64,000 nucleotides of DNA from the NCBI GenBank assembly GCA_025716815.1, contig JAIXMN010000037.1:186001-250000 (forward strand). The letters are read 5' to 3'. The translations under genes and the position numbers were made by a program. The notes beneath the pieces were generated by a model. It did not search any database. It saw only the letters and a program-made list of their open reading frames with translations, and had not been told where the DNA came from. Source of the stretch: Dichotomocladium elegans (taxonomy: Eukaryota > Mucoromycota > Mucoromycetes > Mucorales > Lichtheimiaceae). Shown piece after piece: positions 10,982 through 21,237 of this stretch (position 1 is its first letter; each line of letters starts with the position of its first letter).

Positions 10982-12528
10982 GTTCTACGTTTGATTTCCT
11001 TCTAAGCTCTCTCCCATTCCATATCCTTTCATTTCGCATCGTCTTACGTCATATCCTCTCATTTCTCATCTTCTCACTTCGTATCCTTAACCATAGATTA
11101 GAAAAAGGATACCCATCCTCTAACGTTTATGTAACATAATCTCTACGGCATGCCATCTCTAATTATACACTATGCACCCACATACACACATACAAATAGA
11201 TATACACATTCACACACATCACTCTACGCAATAGAATAAATTACTCATGAAAATGGAAACCAGCTCCTTGTAGACATGCCTAATGTCTTTCCCGATTTGA
11301 TTTACTTATTATGGCAGTGAGGAATTCCAATGATCACAAAGAGGTGAATATTGTGCATGTATCCTTAGTTTTACCACCTTTTTCATGAGCTTTTGGGGTG
11401 ACTTTGTGAGATCTATACAGCCGATCCATGTGTAACATGGTTTGTTGACCCCATTCTTCATGCTTCCAAAAGGCATCGTGAAGAGTTGCCAAAAAAGAAA
11501 ATGATTTCTGGAAAAAAGTTATATTGTAGAGAGTAATCCTAGTAAAATGAGAAGGTCACTTGCCAAGTCTGCTGCCTCTGGAGGGGTGACTATTTGCCCT
11601 TTTCTGCTTTGATAATAAGCATATGCTTATTATCGGAAAAATTGGGCGTGTTCATAGTAGTAATGCTTATATTATATCATGCATCAGGAAGTGATTCGAC
11701 ATTTCCTTGCTTTCTTCTCCGCATACAAGATCGTCTGCTGCCTTGAAATATCCCAATGAAGTGAATAGGCACGCCTCCACCAAGCAGAAGGCCAGACGCA
11801 CAAAAGTAATATGGGGACCATGTAACGATCACCTGGTTACTTCGTTGAGAACAGATTGCGAAGATATGTATAGCATTGACTAATAAATGTATCACCAATC
11901 CCCACGCGACACACTGTCTGGCAACATCAAAGACTCCTTGAACATCTCTCTGCCAAACGGAGTGGGAGCTTCTGTAATATACACTATTTCGAAAAATCAA
12001 GTCGCAGGATCGCAAAAATAGAAGTCGGGTTTTGCCCAGAAAATCTTTACCCGTCATGACAAAGCAAATGCCGCATGCACGGTGAAAGATGTCGCACAAA
12101 GCAAACTTGACAAACCCATCTCTATAAATATCGGTCCTTTTCCATTATCCCCAGTTTACGTTCTGAGATGAGCAATCTATTTTTTGGTACGATGGGCAAG
12201 GCCGTATCGTTGGTGAATGGCTGGCCTGAAACTATGGACTATGTCACTGATGAGCAAATGTACTTTCTTCAATCATTTTGTTCTCACACCGAATATCTGC
12301 GTAGTATATGTTGCAGGAGTAACCTGCCCTTGTTGCTTCGTATGAAAGGGCGAAAGGATGCAGACAGTCAGATGAAATAAGCAGACTTTAAGCGCGGTTA
12401 CACAATGTACAACCACAGAAATAAGGTCTATGTTCGTGCAGCACAGCAATGGGCATTACAATATGAAAAGGACCCTGATATCAAATTTAACTTTCACATA
12501 CATCAATGAAGAGCATAAGAGTATTATT
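10982..12528. other. Gene-poor region with a 24-bp perfect palindrome
   Basis: From 10982 to about 11240 the sequence looks like 3' UTR and AT-rich spacer. A perfect 24-bp inverted repeat centred on CATATG lies at 11611-11634. A 140-codon minus-strand frame (11677-12099) with hydrophobic stretches and a 70-codon plus-strand frame (12168-12380) have no recognisable domain. The TnpB/Fanzor-like relic begins to the right, so part of this stretch may be old transposon sequence. Confidence 0.4.
11611..11634. repeat. Perfect 24-bp palindrome
   Basis: The two 12-bp arms, GATAATAAGCAT and its reverse complement, meet at CATATG without a spacer. It could be a dyad binding site, a cruciform-forming sequence or a mobile-element footprint; nothing in the sequence decides between these. 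Confidence 0.9.
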
Positions 12529-13521
12529 TTAGACTGCTTTGATACAATATTTATATAACGTATCATTGCCGCCTTTGTATTCCATGACATTGATGCTGCC
12601 TGTCGGCGCCTTCTGGGGACAACGAATCTCCTCCGAAAACTTTATGGCATTTGACCGGAAACACGCAGGTTGCGAATGATTGGTACAAAACGGAGGCAAG
12701 CTGCAAAGTCTCGGTTCCACACTCGATGTACCGGGCCGTCGTCTTTAGTGCGCAATATGCAATTTTCGCTATGTATTTTAGTCCTCACAAGATCATGGCA
12801 AAGACGCGGTGCGTCGGTTGCTGTTGCTGCTGCTGCTGCTGCTGCTGCTGTCACCGCTTAGGATTTAAACCATCCAGTCATCATTGTTCCAAAATCGTTG
12901 CAGAATATTTTGGCAAAGTATTTTGCTATCGTAGTAAAGACTATCTTGTTGAAATCGGTAGTCTTCAGGATAAGAGCTAAGAACAGGCAATAGGTACCTG
13001 CAAAACGTCCCCAAAAAACATCTGGTTGCTGCCTGATGAGATCCTTGCTAAGCTGTCGGCTACTTATTGCCATTGTAGCATTTTGACCTCGAATGTTCAG
13101 CAAAATATGGACGGCAGGTCTGAGATACTGACCAAATCGCATGTTGATGTTATTGCTGTACGCTCCATTTTTTTGCAACCTTCATATATCGAGCATTGCT
13201 GCACATGCGGAAAAGAAAGCCCCATGCACTTTGCATGTGGAATGTCTAGCTAAGTACTTGCTGCTCAGAGCTCGGATCCTGATCGTGGTGGACGATCTAA
13301 TTGCGCGTCACTCGTATTCCACTAAAGAGAGCCATACTTCAAAAAAATGGATGTTCGAGAAGATCGTAACGTCGAAGCTTTGATCTGGCTTGAAGTTGGT
13401 ATAAGATGTATTTTAAGGAGAAAGCGTGCATTGCTGTGGCGTGGGCAATATAGACCACCTCAAGTAACCGCTCACGATGCTCTTCTCGCCAACCGATGCT
13501 ACGACTATTAGACTTCACCAA
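12529..13521 (-). pseudogene. Decayed TnpB/Fanzor-like (OMEGA nuclease) coding relic
   Basis: Fanzors are eukaryotic homologues of the RNA-guided TnpB nucleases of transposons and occur in fungi, including Mucoromycota. Broken minus-strand frames keep pieces in the expected order. An N-terminal helical stretch RLLEVVYIAHATAMHAFSLK lies at about 13.4-13.5 kb. FCNDFGTMMTG (about 12.88 kb) resembles a TnpB zinc-ribbon knuckle with its second Cys changed to Phe. LCHDLVRTKIHSENC (about 12.77-12.80 kb) is followed by RVWNRDFAACLRF and IIRNLRVSGQMP (12.65-12.74 kb), the WNRD-A-A block around the last RuvC aspartate with its trailing LR-x-x-G-x-x-P. Stops and frameshifts separate the pieces, and a (CAG)n tract at 12819-12850 interrupts the zinc-ribbon region. 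It cannot make an intact protein. Identification is by motif order only and needs a profile search. Confidence 0.45.
12819..12850. repeat. (CTG/CAG)n trinucleotide microsatellite
   Basis: About ten GCT/CTG units run through the TnpB/Fanzor-like relic. Read on the minus strand it would give a short Ala, Gln or Ser homopolymer depending on frame. It is likely a late expansion in already non-functional sequence. Confidence 0.85.
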
Positions 13522-14607
13522 AGAATCTGATCACCGGTATCGCAACTGCTGGAGACACTCATAGTTGATGCAACAGGTCGAGATGTGTGTCTATATTCGG
13601 AATAACTCAATCTTCCAGTTTCTGGTGTCTAAGGGCCATTTCCAAAGATCATATTAGCAAAACCTGAAACGGTAGAAACATTGTTTTTCAGGTATTCGAA
13701 TCATGTCTATTTTTACCGCTGGAGAATCTCCATAATCCACAAGGCCAATTCCTTCCAATATCATATGCTTCATTTTAGTACGCTCTTTGCTTTTCGAAGA
13801 GCTTGGAAGTATTCTGAATGCTATTATCCAATTCCTTTTCTACGTTGAATTTTTCCAGTTTAGAAATTGAAAGTATGTAGCAAAACGTTTTCAAGCTTCT
13901 GCGTTAGTTAAAGCATCAATAAGCGACGAGAGTCGTGTACCAAAGGGAGTATCGGATCCTTGATTTTTCCTATAAATAATGGACAGTTGAGCAATCTGCT
14001 TCCTTCATTAACTCCTTCCCGACCGTCTCTTCTATGGTCTTATCCGGTATGATCACTACAATACTAAATTATTTTATTCCAACCTAACATACACTGTTCT
14101 TTGCAAATTAACCAACCATACCAGTGCTTGATGAGCCATGGAAGAGAGGAGAACCTGAGCACCCTTCTACTTCTTTTCGCTGCCGCCTCTGATCCCATTC
14201 CACTCATTCCATTCCTTTTTGCCGCCGCCACCGGTCTTTTCCCCTGCCGCTGCTGGGCGTGTCCGCCTCTTCCGTCGTGGTATCGCCAGGGTACCCATAC
14301 TACTCTTCGAAGGTAACCTAAAAGGTATGGAGAAGAGAGAATGTTTTTTACTCTCTAACGTGCTCCAATTCATGAATCCGAAATCAATTTTCCTATTAAT
14401 ACAACAACTTTATACAATTCTATGCGTTATTATCTTATTTCATTTACTAAATTTTATTTTGGAAAATAGAGTATTCGTAGTACTGTACGTACTTCCATCT
14501 CATCAATTTCACCCGATGGTACATCAATGTTCTCTGTGCAATTATATATACTTCATACGCTTAGAGATCCCAGGCACGTACAGACTACATATATATCTAG
14601 GCTCTCA
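13522..14607. other. Spacer carrying dispersed repeat copy A
   Basis: No gene was recognised. The first 400 bp have only short frames. The right half holds repeat copy A (13967-14325), followed by about 280 bp of AT-rich 3' flank of the methyltransferase gene. Confidence 0.4.
13967..14325 (+). repeat. Dispersed TATA-containing repeat, copy A (possible solo LTR)
   Basis: Shares a colinear series of blocks with 17667-17945 in the same orientation. These are TCCTATAAATA-TGGACAGTTG near the left end; ATCCGGTATGA-CAC in the middle; TGAG-CATGGAAGA further on; then GCCGCCGCC and a common G/C-rich segment ending near GGTACCC. Copy A has about 70 bp of extra AT-rich sequence after the middle block. 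The TATA box followed by conserved sequence resembles an LTR promoter, but target-site duplications and TG...CA ends were not identified, so the class is open. Confidence 0.6.
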
Positions 14608-16030
14608 TTAATAGGGTGGAGGTTTCTGACCAAACACGCGACAAATGAGCCATAATGGCTGGTGCTCCATGCATTCTTCACGGACTTCCTCCAAGAACTG
14701 ATCCTGCTTTTCTTCGCACTGGAGATCTGGATAGAGATCGGCTCCATGAGGGATTATGGATTTGAAACCTTGGCTAATGTCCTTCCTGCGTAAAATGCAT
14801 GGTTAGCATATAGTGCCCTATCCATATATACAAGAAGCCAAGTATGCAGTTACTACCATGACATGTTCCCTAACTGAGTTGTTTCTCCCGTCGGAAGATT
14901 GAAAGTTGTAACCTTAATATTGATCAATCCAGCCTGCCGAAACATTTCCTCTATCTCCTCGTCGATCTTTGGATGAAGGCCCTTGGATGAAAGAGTAGCA
15001 GCAACTAAGCAAGGCGAAAAAATTATGAACAATCTTCAGCAGCATATGCACATCTGTTTGTATGTTATCAAGGAACTTGTATTACTATACATGCAGTTAT
15101 CAACTCGCGTAATTTTGGTGGAGCATTTCTCAGCGTATGAAACAACTGCGGCTATAATACGTACGTAACATGTAAACATAGTGGTGGGTAGCTGAGAAAC
15201 GTCTTATTATTGAAACCAGCTTACCTCCACAACCTCAAGCCATCCTCCTGGGGCGAGAGTACGCACGTGTTCTTCGATGACCTTAAGTTGAACGCGATAA
15301 AAGAGTGAGTATTCGTTCGTAAAAAATGAAAAATGATTACTGCTATTGTTAGAAAAAATACTGTACCTTTCCCCAGCTGTTAGCAGGAAGTGCTCCAACG
15401 AGCAAACGCTGATGAACATAATCAAAGTAGTTTTCTGGAAAGTTTCCGGGTACGACGAGATTCAAAGTCTTGAAATGGCAATTTCCAGGTCTGATAGTCT
15501 CAGGGAAGCGCGTCAAGATATCCGTCCCGTAAAAGGTAGAATTCGGATATTCGTTTGCCATTTCTAAAGACCAAGTTCCAGGGCCTGAAGATTGGCAACA
15601 TTGATGCCCCAGAGAAAGAGAGATAGCGAAGCATGTGACGTGCGTCATTAGTCAGAAAAGACAGCGTGGCCAATACATACCACATCCCGCATCGTGCACT
15701 TTGATCCCTTTCTCGAGCGCTTCCGTAACTGGGGCGCTATGGTTTGAGCCTGAAAGACCTCTAAAGAGGCTGTGTTGCTTATGGACCCGATCTTTCTCTG
15801 GAGGTATCACGGAAATACACTTAAAACATGTATTTTTCCCCCAGGTTACGCCCTCCCCTATTACCTTTGTTGTCAGCAGGTAAAATATATGCAACATCAC
15901 CTCGGTTATGGTAAGGTCGACCGTTGCGGTAAAGGTAGCTTCCGTTGCTTTTCTGGAAATCGTCCCCGGACGTGATCTGGGTTTCAAGACATACCGTGTT
16001 GGTTTGTTTGCCGTTACTTTGTGAGAACAT
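14608..16030 (-). CDS. SAM-dependent class I methyltransferase
   Basis: Belongs to the broad fungal family of small-molecule or protein methyltransferases with a Methyltransf_23/25-type Rossmann fold. Exons chain in phase on the complement: SYLYRNGRPYHNRGDVAYIL (15.85-15.95 kb); DRVHKQHSLFRGL and APVTEALEKGIKVHDAGCG (motif I), whose last Gly is split by an intron; PGTWSLEMANEYPNSTFYGT then DILTRFPE (motif II region); NFPENYFDYVHQRLLVGAL; VIEEHVRTLAPGGWLEVVE (post-motif segment); then an exon with NIKVTTFNLPTGE and a last exon ending in CRVFGQKPPPY, stop at 14608-14610. The length is usual for the family. The substrate cannot be told from sequence. The gene looks intact although it lies between two copies of a dispersed repeat. 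Confidence 0.88.
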
Positions 16031-17666
16031 GGACAGGAAGCAGTTATGTTTTTTTAAAGAATAACGCGTGGGTCCAAAGTCATTCTCAGCTCAACGACTC
16101 CTTTATGTAGGAACGTGAAAAGAAATGTCCGTCTTCTCCGATGTATTGCCTTCCTGTGTAGCAGACTACAGTAAGGATGTCCGCAATACGGAAACTCCTC
16201 CAGAGGGCATCTAAGATGACAGTACTTCTTAGATAATATCGCTTTATTTGGTTCTAGATTACCCCCGGATCAGGTTCTCTTCCCGTAACCTAAGCATCGG
16301 CTCGTTGCCTTGTTTATAAAGTACAGTAACGTAGGAAGTTCGTTATACTGTATTTTCCTAGTCATGCTCTTTAAGATGGGCGCACAAACTCTGTTTTCGA
16401 CCACAAATATTTTTTGAAGGATAACGGTCTACCAGGTGTAGATATATTCTGAATAGACGTAGCCATGAACTAGATAGACACACGCTATTTATTTCTCTTT
16501 TTCGCAAAGCGTGCCTTTTGACAATGCCAAGGTATATCTGTTTCTAGCACGATTCTCCTGACATTCTCATTAAGGCGGGGAATAGCTTAGCTTCGAACAG
16601 CCGGTCGCACTACGCTAGGTATTTGCTTTTCTGGTTCACAAAGATTGCTGATAGAGTTCAGATACATCTATCATCACCTTCCGTCATCAGAAAGAAGTAT
16701 CACAAGGCACATGTTGTCCACCGAGATACTCCATAGTAATCGGCACTGCACATGTGAAGTTGGAGCAAATATTTAGCGTATCACAATCTGTTAGATTATA
16801 CCGACATCGGGAACACGCGCACTGCTCCGGAAATGACAATAGTAATTATTCATTCTATATTAACAATCCTTAACAGATTTATGTTCTACATATCGCCACG
16901 TATGCTGATGAATTGTTATTAGTGCTCTGTATATGTCGATAAATCAATCTATCGCTGCCGCCAGAACGATAATTAGTCTCATACGTTAAGCATCATCTTT
17001 AGGGCTAAGGAACAGTATCTGAGATTAACTTAAAAACAAGCATAGTCAGTACCCACCATTCCGTTCTTTCACAGAATATTGCAGGGGTAACCCTGACCTT
17101 GCTGATACGCGTATCCCCAAGCGAAAGGATATAGACATTTAAATGAAAGGATCAGACTTTGGAAAGGGAATTCTGTATTTTGGTTGCCTGCTTGTCTGCG
17201 TGCGGATCTGCTTGTTTTCATCAAGTCAATCCATAACAAAAATAAACCATACGCGAACGAATAAAGGATTGCTTTGATGCGGTGCCCATCTGTTTTCGTT
17301 TTGGTTGACAGATAAAGAAACTCGGAATGCATCTGTTCTGATTGGAGTGAACAGAGAGGTAGCAGTATGCATTCGAGGCAATGCATCAACTCCAGCTCCA
17401 CTTGCTTTCATCAAATCAATCGATCACGTAAATAGAATTGAACAGAAAAGTACAGTATCAAGGAGGTGTTTTCAGCCTTCGGGTTTTCTCACAGCCTGTC
17501 CGTCTATATTCGAACATACTGTATTCTTGCTTGCTTATCTCATCTCTGTGCACATCCTATGGAAGAACGGGGGCTCACGGTTGAAAGAGGTTGTCATTCA
17601 TGGCAATCTATTTCGGTAGTTATTTTAATTCCCCGCTGCGTGGACGTCATGGATATACGACCTACT
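16031..17666. other. Gene-poor AT-rich spacer
   Basis: About 1.6 kb with only short, overlapping frames, none resembling a known family. It lies between the methyltransferase start and repeat copy B and presumably contains the methyltransferase promoter near its left end. Confidence 0.4.
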
Positions 17667-17945
17667 TCCTATAAATACTGGACAGTTGAGAAATCTTCTT
17701 CCTCATTGACCTCCAGCCTGACCATCTCTCTTTTTCATGTTCTCATCCGGTATGACCACCTGTGCTCGGTGAGTCATGGAAGACAGGGGCTCCTGGACGC
17801 CCTTCTGCTCCTTCCTTTTCCGCTTCTGGACCCATTCCCCTCGTTCCTCTGCCGCCGCCGCCATCACTCTCTCGGCGTGCTGTCATTTCTCTCCTGCCCT
17901 CTTCGTCCCGGTTATTGACAGGTTACCCAGGATAACTCCTGGGTC
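17667..17945 (+). repeat. Dispersed TATA-containing repeat, copy B (possible solo LTR)
   Basis: Diverged partner of 13967-14325, same orientation, starting 3.7 kb downstream of copy A. It shows the same ordered blocks (TATAAATACTGGACAGTTGA, TCATCCGGTATGACCAC, GTGAGTCATGGAAGA, GCCGCCGCC, GGTTACCC) without the extra AT-rich segment of copy A. A 150-codon frame spans it but reads through the repeat and has no domain. Confidence 0.6.
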
Positions 17946-19133
17946 CTTCGGGACCCTTGAGTGTAAGTTAAAGGATTATTGTTTTAAGTTGACTAATGAT
18001 TACCCATCGATGCGAAATCTTTTCACCTACGGATACCTCATTATTTTATCTCATATACGATAGTGCGTCCGTAGTCTGGATAAAGTACATAGATCAGGGA
18101 AAACAGCATCGTAAAAATCAATCCACCGTCAAGATATGTCCACCATCCAATCGTTTCCCTTTTCAAAACCCTTTCTGTGAAAGAATTGGCCAGTGGGAAA
18201 CTTGGAAGCAAAGATAGCTACCGAGCTTACGCACAGGTATTAATTAAGTATTTTATTTTCTCAGGGGAAAGAGAAACCACTCTCAGCAGTGATAGTCCAT
18301 TATTCCACTTGCTCTGATTTTATGCCACTCAGCTATATCGGCGTCTAAGCTACCGAACTGGCTAACCTAATTTTTAAGTTAGAGCACACAGACGTCTCTT
18401 GCTTCATGTTTCAATGACGATAAAAAGAAAATAGTAACAGGATAGCAACGGAGAACTGCTTCGCGCTATAAGGGTCCAAAAAGCACACCCTGTCATTGTT
18501 CGGTCTATGCGCCTCGACGTCATCCTCCTTTCCATGTGTTATGCACGCCGCATCAGACAAAGTACAGAAAAAATAAGGTCATCCAACCTGAAAGCTGAGC
18601 GCAAGCTAAAAAAAAAATATGGTGCACCCCGCATACAGTAGTGTAATGTATTGCGATGTTCGTAATTACGCGGCGATTTCAAACAAAAAGAATGAGGATC
18701 CAACAAAGAGCAGATTAAGTAGTGATGATGATCGTTTACTTCGCATGTCATTACTATTGACTGTGTTCTTGTTATTGCTGCTATTGCCATAAACAAAACT
18801 GTGTTTAGACCACATCTTGGAAAGGTACGCTCATAGAGCTATGCTGATGTTGTTACTATGTGAATATCCCTGACATTTCAGGATGGACACGCGTGGATGG
18901 TGATGGGCAGCATCAAAGGAGAAAGAAGGGAACCGTGGTGTCGATAGCCAATTTATTTTGTTTGAGCTGTGATTCCCAGCCGAACAACTAACAACCCAAA
19001 TCGAGTTGCACAAGAACCCTATTCCGCGCTGCTTAGGGGACATTTTGGATAAGATGGAGGACGAGTGACTAAGAAAAGAGAAGGTAAGAGCAAGAGAATG
19101 TACTTTTGAAACTAAATCAGGGTGACGGTATTA

Positions 19134-19137
<4 letters not shown>

Positions 19138-19164
<27 letters not shown>
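19138..19164. repeat. (AAC)n microsatellite
   Basis: Roughly nine uninterrupted AAC/ACA units in non-coding sequence. Confidence 0.85.
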
Positions 19165-19516
19165 GAAGGAGTGGAAAAGCACGCATCACCTGCAACTGAA
19201 AAAGACGTGACACCAAAAGGTCATTTTGTCAACCGATTTTTGCTACTCTTTCGCTTTTCTTCCTGTTTCGCTTTCTCGCCTTTATCCCTCGCTGCCACCT
19301 GCCCTCCCCCTTTTTCTTTCTTTCTTGCACTTCGTCTGCCGTTTTGTTGTCACATTGGATCTCCTCTCCATCCACTCCCGCATCCTCGTCCACGCCAGTT
19401 ATCCTTCATTCTTTCTCAACCGCAGCAACAACGCTCTGTTTCTTGTCTCTGTCATTCAGTACAACCTCAAGGCTAGGCCTGTTTAAAGGCGATATCCCGT
19501 TTCTCGGATCGCGACG

Positions 19517-19630
19517 TCTGTGTGCGTCTGTGTGCGTTGTGCGTGCGTAGCGGTGCGTGCGTGCGTGCCTGCGTGCGTGTGTGTGTGTGTGTGTGTGTGC
19601 CTGCCTGTGTGTGTGCGTGTGTGCGCGCCT
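19517..19630. repeat. GT-rich (TG/TGCG)n microsatellite
   Basis: Imperfect repeat of GTGCGT, GTGT and TGCCTGCC units about 110 bp long, ending some 70 bp before the chosen start codon of the coiled-coil gene. It can form alternating purine-pyrimidine (Z-DNA-prone) sequence. Confidence 0.85.
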
Positions 19631-19698
19631 GTGTGCCAAAACGTGTTGTATGCGTATGTGTACTTGGCGTCCAAAAGAAACAGTGGACAATCTGAAAT

Positions 19699-21237
19699 AT
19701 GCACAAGATGCATGGTGTGGATCACGACAAGCGTCGGTCCACCAAACAAAAACAACAGTCATCATCGTCAGCCTCAATACCAGCAGCAGTAACAGCCTCG
19801 TCGTCGTCGTCTGACCAATCCAAACAGCAACAACAAAGACGCACGGGCCCTGTCATCAATAAAGAGCAACAAAAGAGGATTGCAGCTCGAGCGGCCAAAG
19901 CTATGGAAAAGCAGATACGACGACGGCGGAAGCACTGGTCGTCATTTGTCTGGGGTGACCGCGGCAAAAAGGTACAATACAGCCTTTTGTAGAGCAAGAG
20001 AAAAAGAAATAGGCAATAACCCATACTAGGCACTGATCCATCGTTACCCAAATGGAACCCAAGAGATTCTCGTGCCACAAACCCTGACCCCAGACGAAGA
20101 ACATTATGAATTTCCTCCCCGCTCCAGATTACTCAAAAAGCTAGCCAATGCTAATGCCGAGCGTCGTCGGCTTCAACCCTCCCCCAATCCATATCCTGTA
20201 AATCCCTCTACCACATCCGCCCTTCCTATCCACATCAATCAACAGAAGCTACACCAACAATTGCCACCACCAAATCTCCGGCCAGCCGTTTCTCCGCCAA
20301 AGCCTGACCCTTTTGCCATCAATGAGTGGTTCTCGTCTAGGAAGCGGAACCAAAAAGACCTTGACGTCGTTGAATGGATCGATAATGTCGAAAGATCGAA
20401 GCGTCTTCTGTCCCCGTCCCTGGGACATACTCCACATTTGGGTGAAAACAGCAACAAGTCATCCACAGTGGTCCGGTTCCGGAATGAAAGAGGTAAAAGA
20501 TTTCCTTTCCCCCATACACTTGGGTGACACAATATAGGAGGCACCAGACTAACATATCTATTTCTTCTCATCACAAAGATAAGCTTCCAGCAACACAGAC
20601 CTCGCTACGATACGCACAGGTACAGCAACACCAGCAGCAGCGGCAGCAGAAACCGTCCGCGTGCATGGCTTCCTTGAGACCGCCGTCTGAATCCGCAGTG
20701 AAGCACTATGTTCCCATACGTCTCCTGCGGCCGAGCAACAAGGAAACAACCGCTGCACGTACACGCGATTTCTGGCGTGGGTACCTGGAACACAAAAGCC
20801 CGCATGGTGGCATGGTGCGTCTGGTTGGCATGTTTCATTTGTCGCTTCAGCAACACCAGAAAGCTGCACAAAAACGGCTCAATAATTTAGCCACGAGGCT
20901 CACCGATGAGGAACATTGGCGAGAGCGCCATGAGACGAAGCATGTCTCTGCTCGAGAAAAGCTCGATGAATTTTTGCGCAGCAGTGAGCAGCAGTACCAC
21001 CGGCGTGGTACGTTTGCGAACCAGCGGCTGTCGGCTCTAGAGGAAACGGTCGAACGCGAATCGATCGCACGCGAGCGGCTCGAGAATTCAGTCTCTGCAG
21101 CACTGCAGCAGATGAGCCTTCTTGAGAAATCAATACAACAGCAGGCCGAGCAGAGTCGTACCACGAGGAAGAATTTGCAAAAGCAACTCGATTCGGTTAT
21201 CTCAGAAATTCGGATAATTCGTTCATCACGACGTTGA
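19699..21237 (+). CDS. Uncharacterised basic and coiled-coil protein
   Basis: Not recognised. Three exons, 19699-19971, 20030-20492 and 20579-21237, join in phase to give 464 residues. The N-terminus is Ser/Gln-rich, then strongly basic (RIAARAAKAMEKQIRRRRKH). The middle has EEHYEFPPRSRLLKKLANAN and Pro/Gln-rich linkers. The last 150 or so residues form a probable coiled coil rich in Glu, Arg and Gln (for example QQHQKAAQKRLNNLATRL and RLENSVSAALQQMSLLEKSI). YPNGTQEILVPQTLTPDEEH looks like a folded conserved core. No signal peptide or membrane span is visible. The basic region suggests nuclear location or nucleic-acid contact, an inference only. Splice sites are GT..AG with 58-bp and 86-bp introns. 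Confidence 0.8.

Larger units (their letters stand above)
17946..19698. other. Gene-poor spacer with simple repeats
   Basis: No supported gene. An (AAC)n run lies at about 19138-19164 and a long GT-rich microsatellite at about 19517-19630. A pyrimidine-rich stretch at 19245-19470 precedes the coiled-coil gene and may be its promoter or 5' UTR. Reading frames in the GT tract encode only Cys/Val or His/Thr repeats. Confidence 0.45.

Noticed and set aside
11677..12099. 140-codon minus-strand frame with hydrophobic segments
   Set aside because: No family resemblance, no good codon or splice continuation; left as part of gene-poor sequence.
14325..17667. Methyltransferase as internal cargo of an intact LTR retrotransposon
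   Set aside because: No gag, protease, reverse transcriptase or integrase motifs lie between the repeats and the gene is in the opposite orientation, so only the weaker repeat-pair claim is kept.
17466..17918. 150-codon plus-strand frame
   Set aside because: It reads straight through repeat copy B, whose partner at 14 kb does not keep the same frame.
19406..19814. Overlapping frames rich in Cys/Val or His/Thr
   Set aside because: Products of translating the GT microsatellite on either strand.
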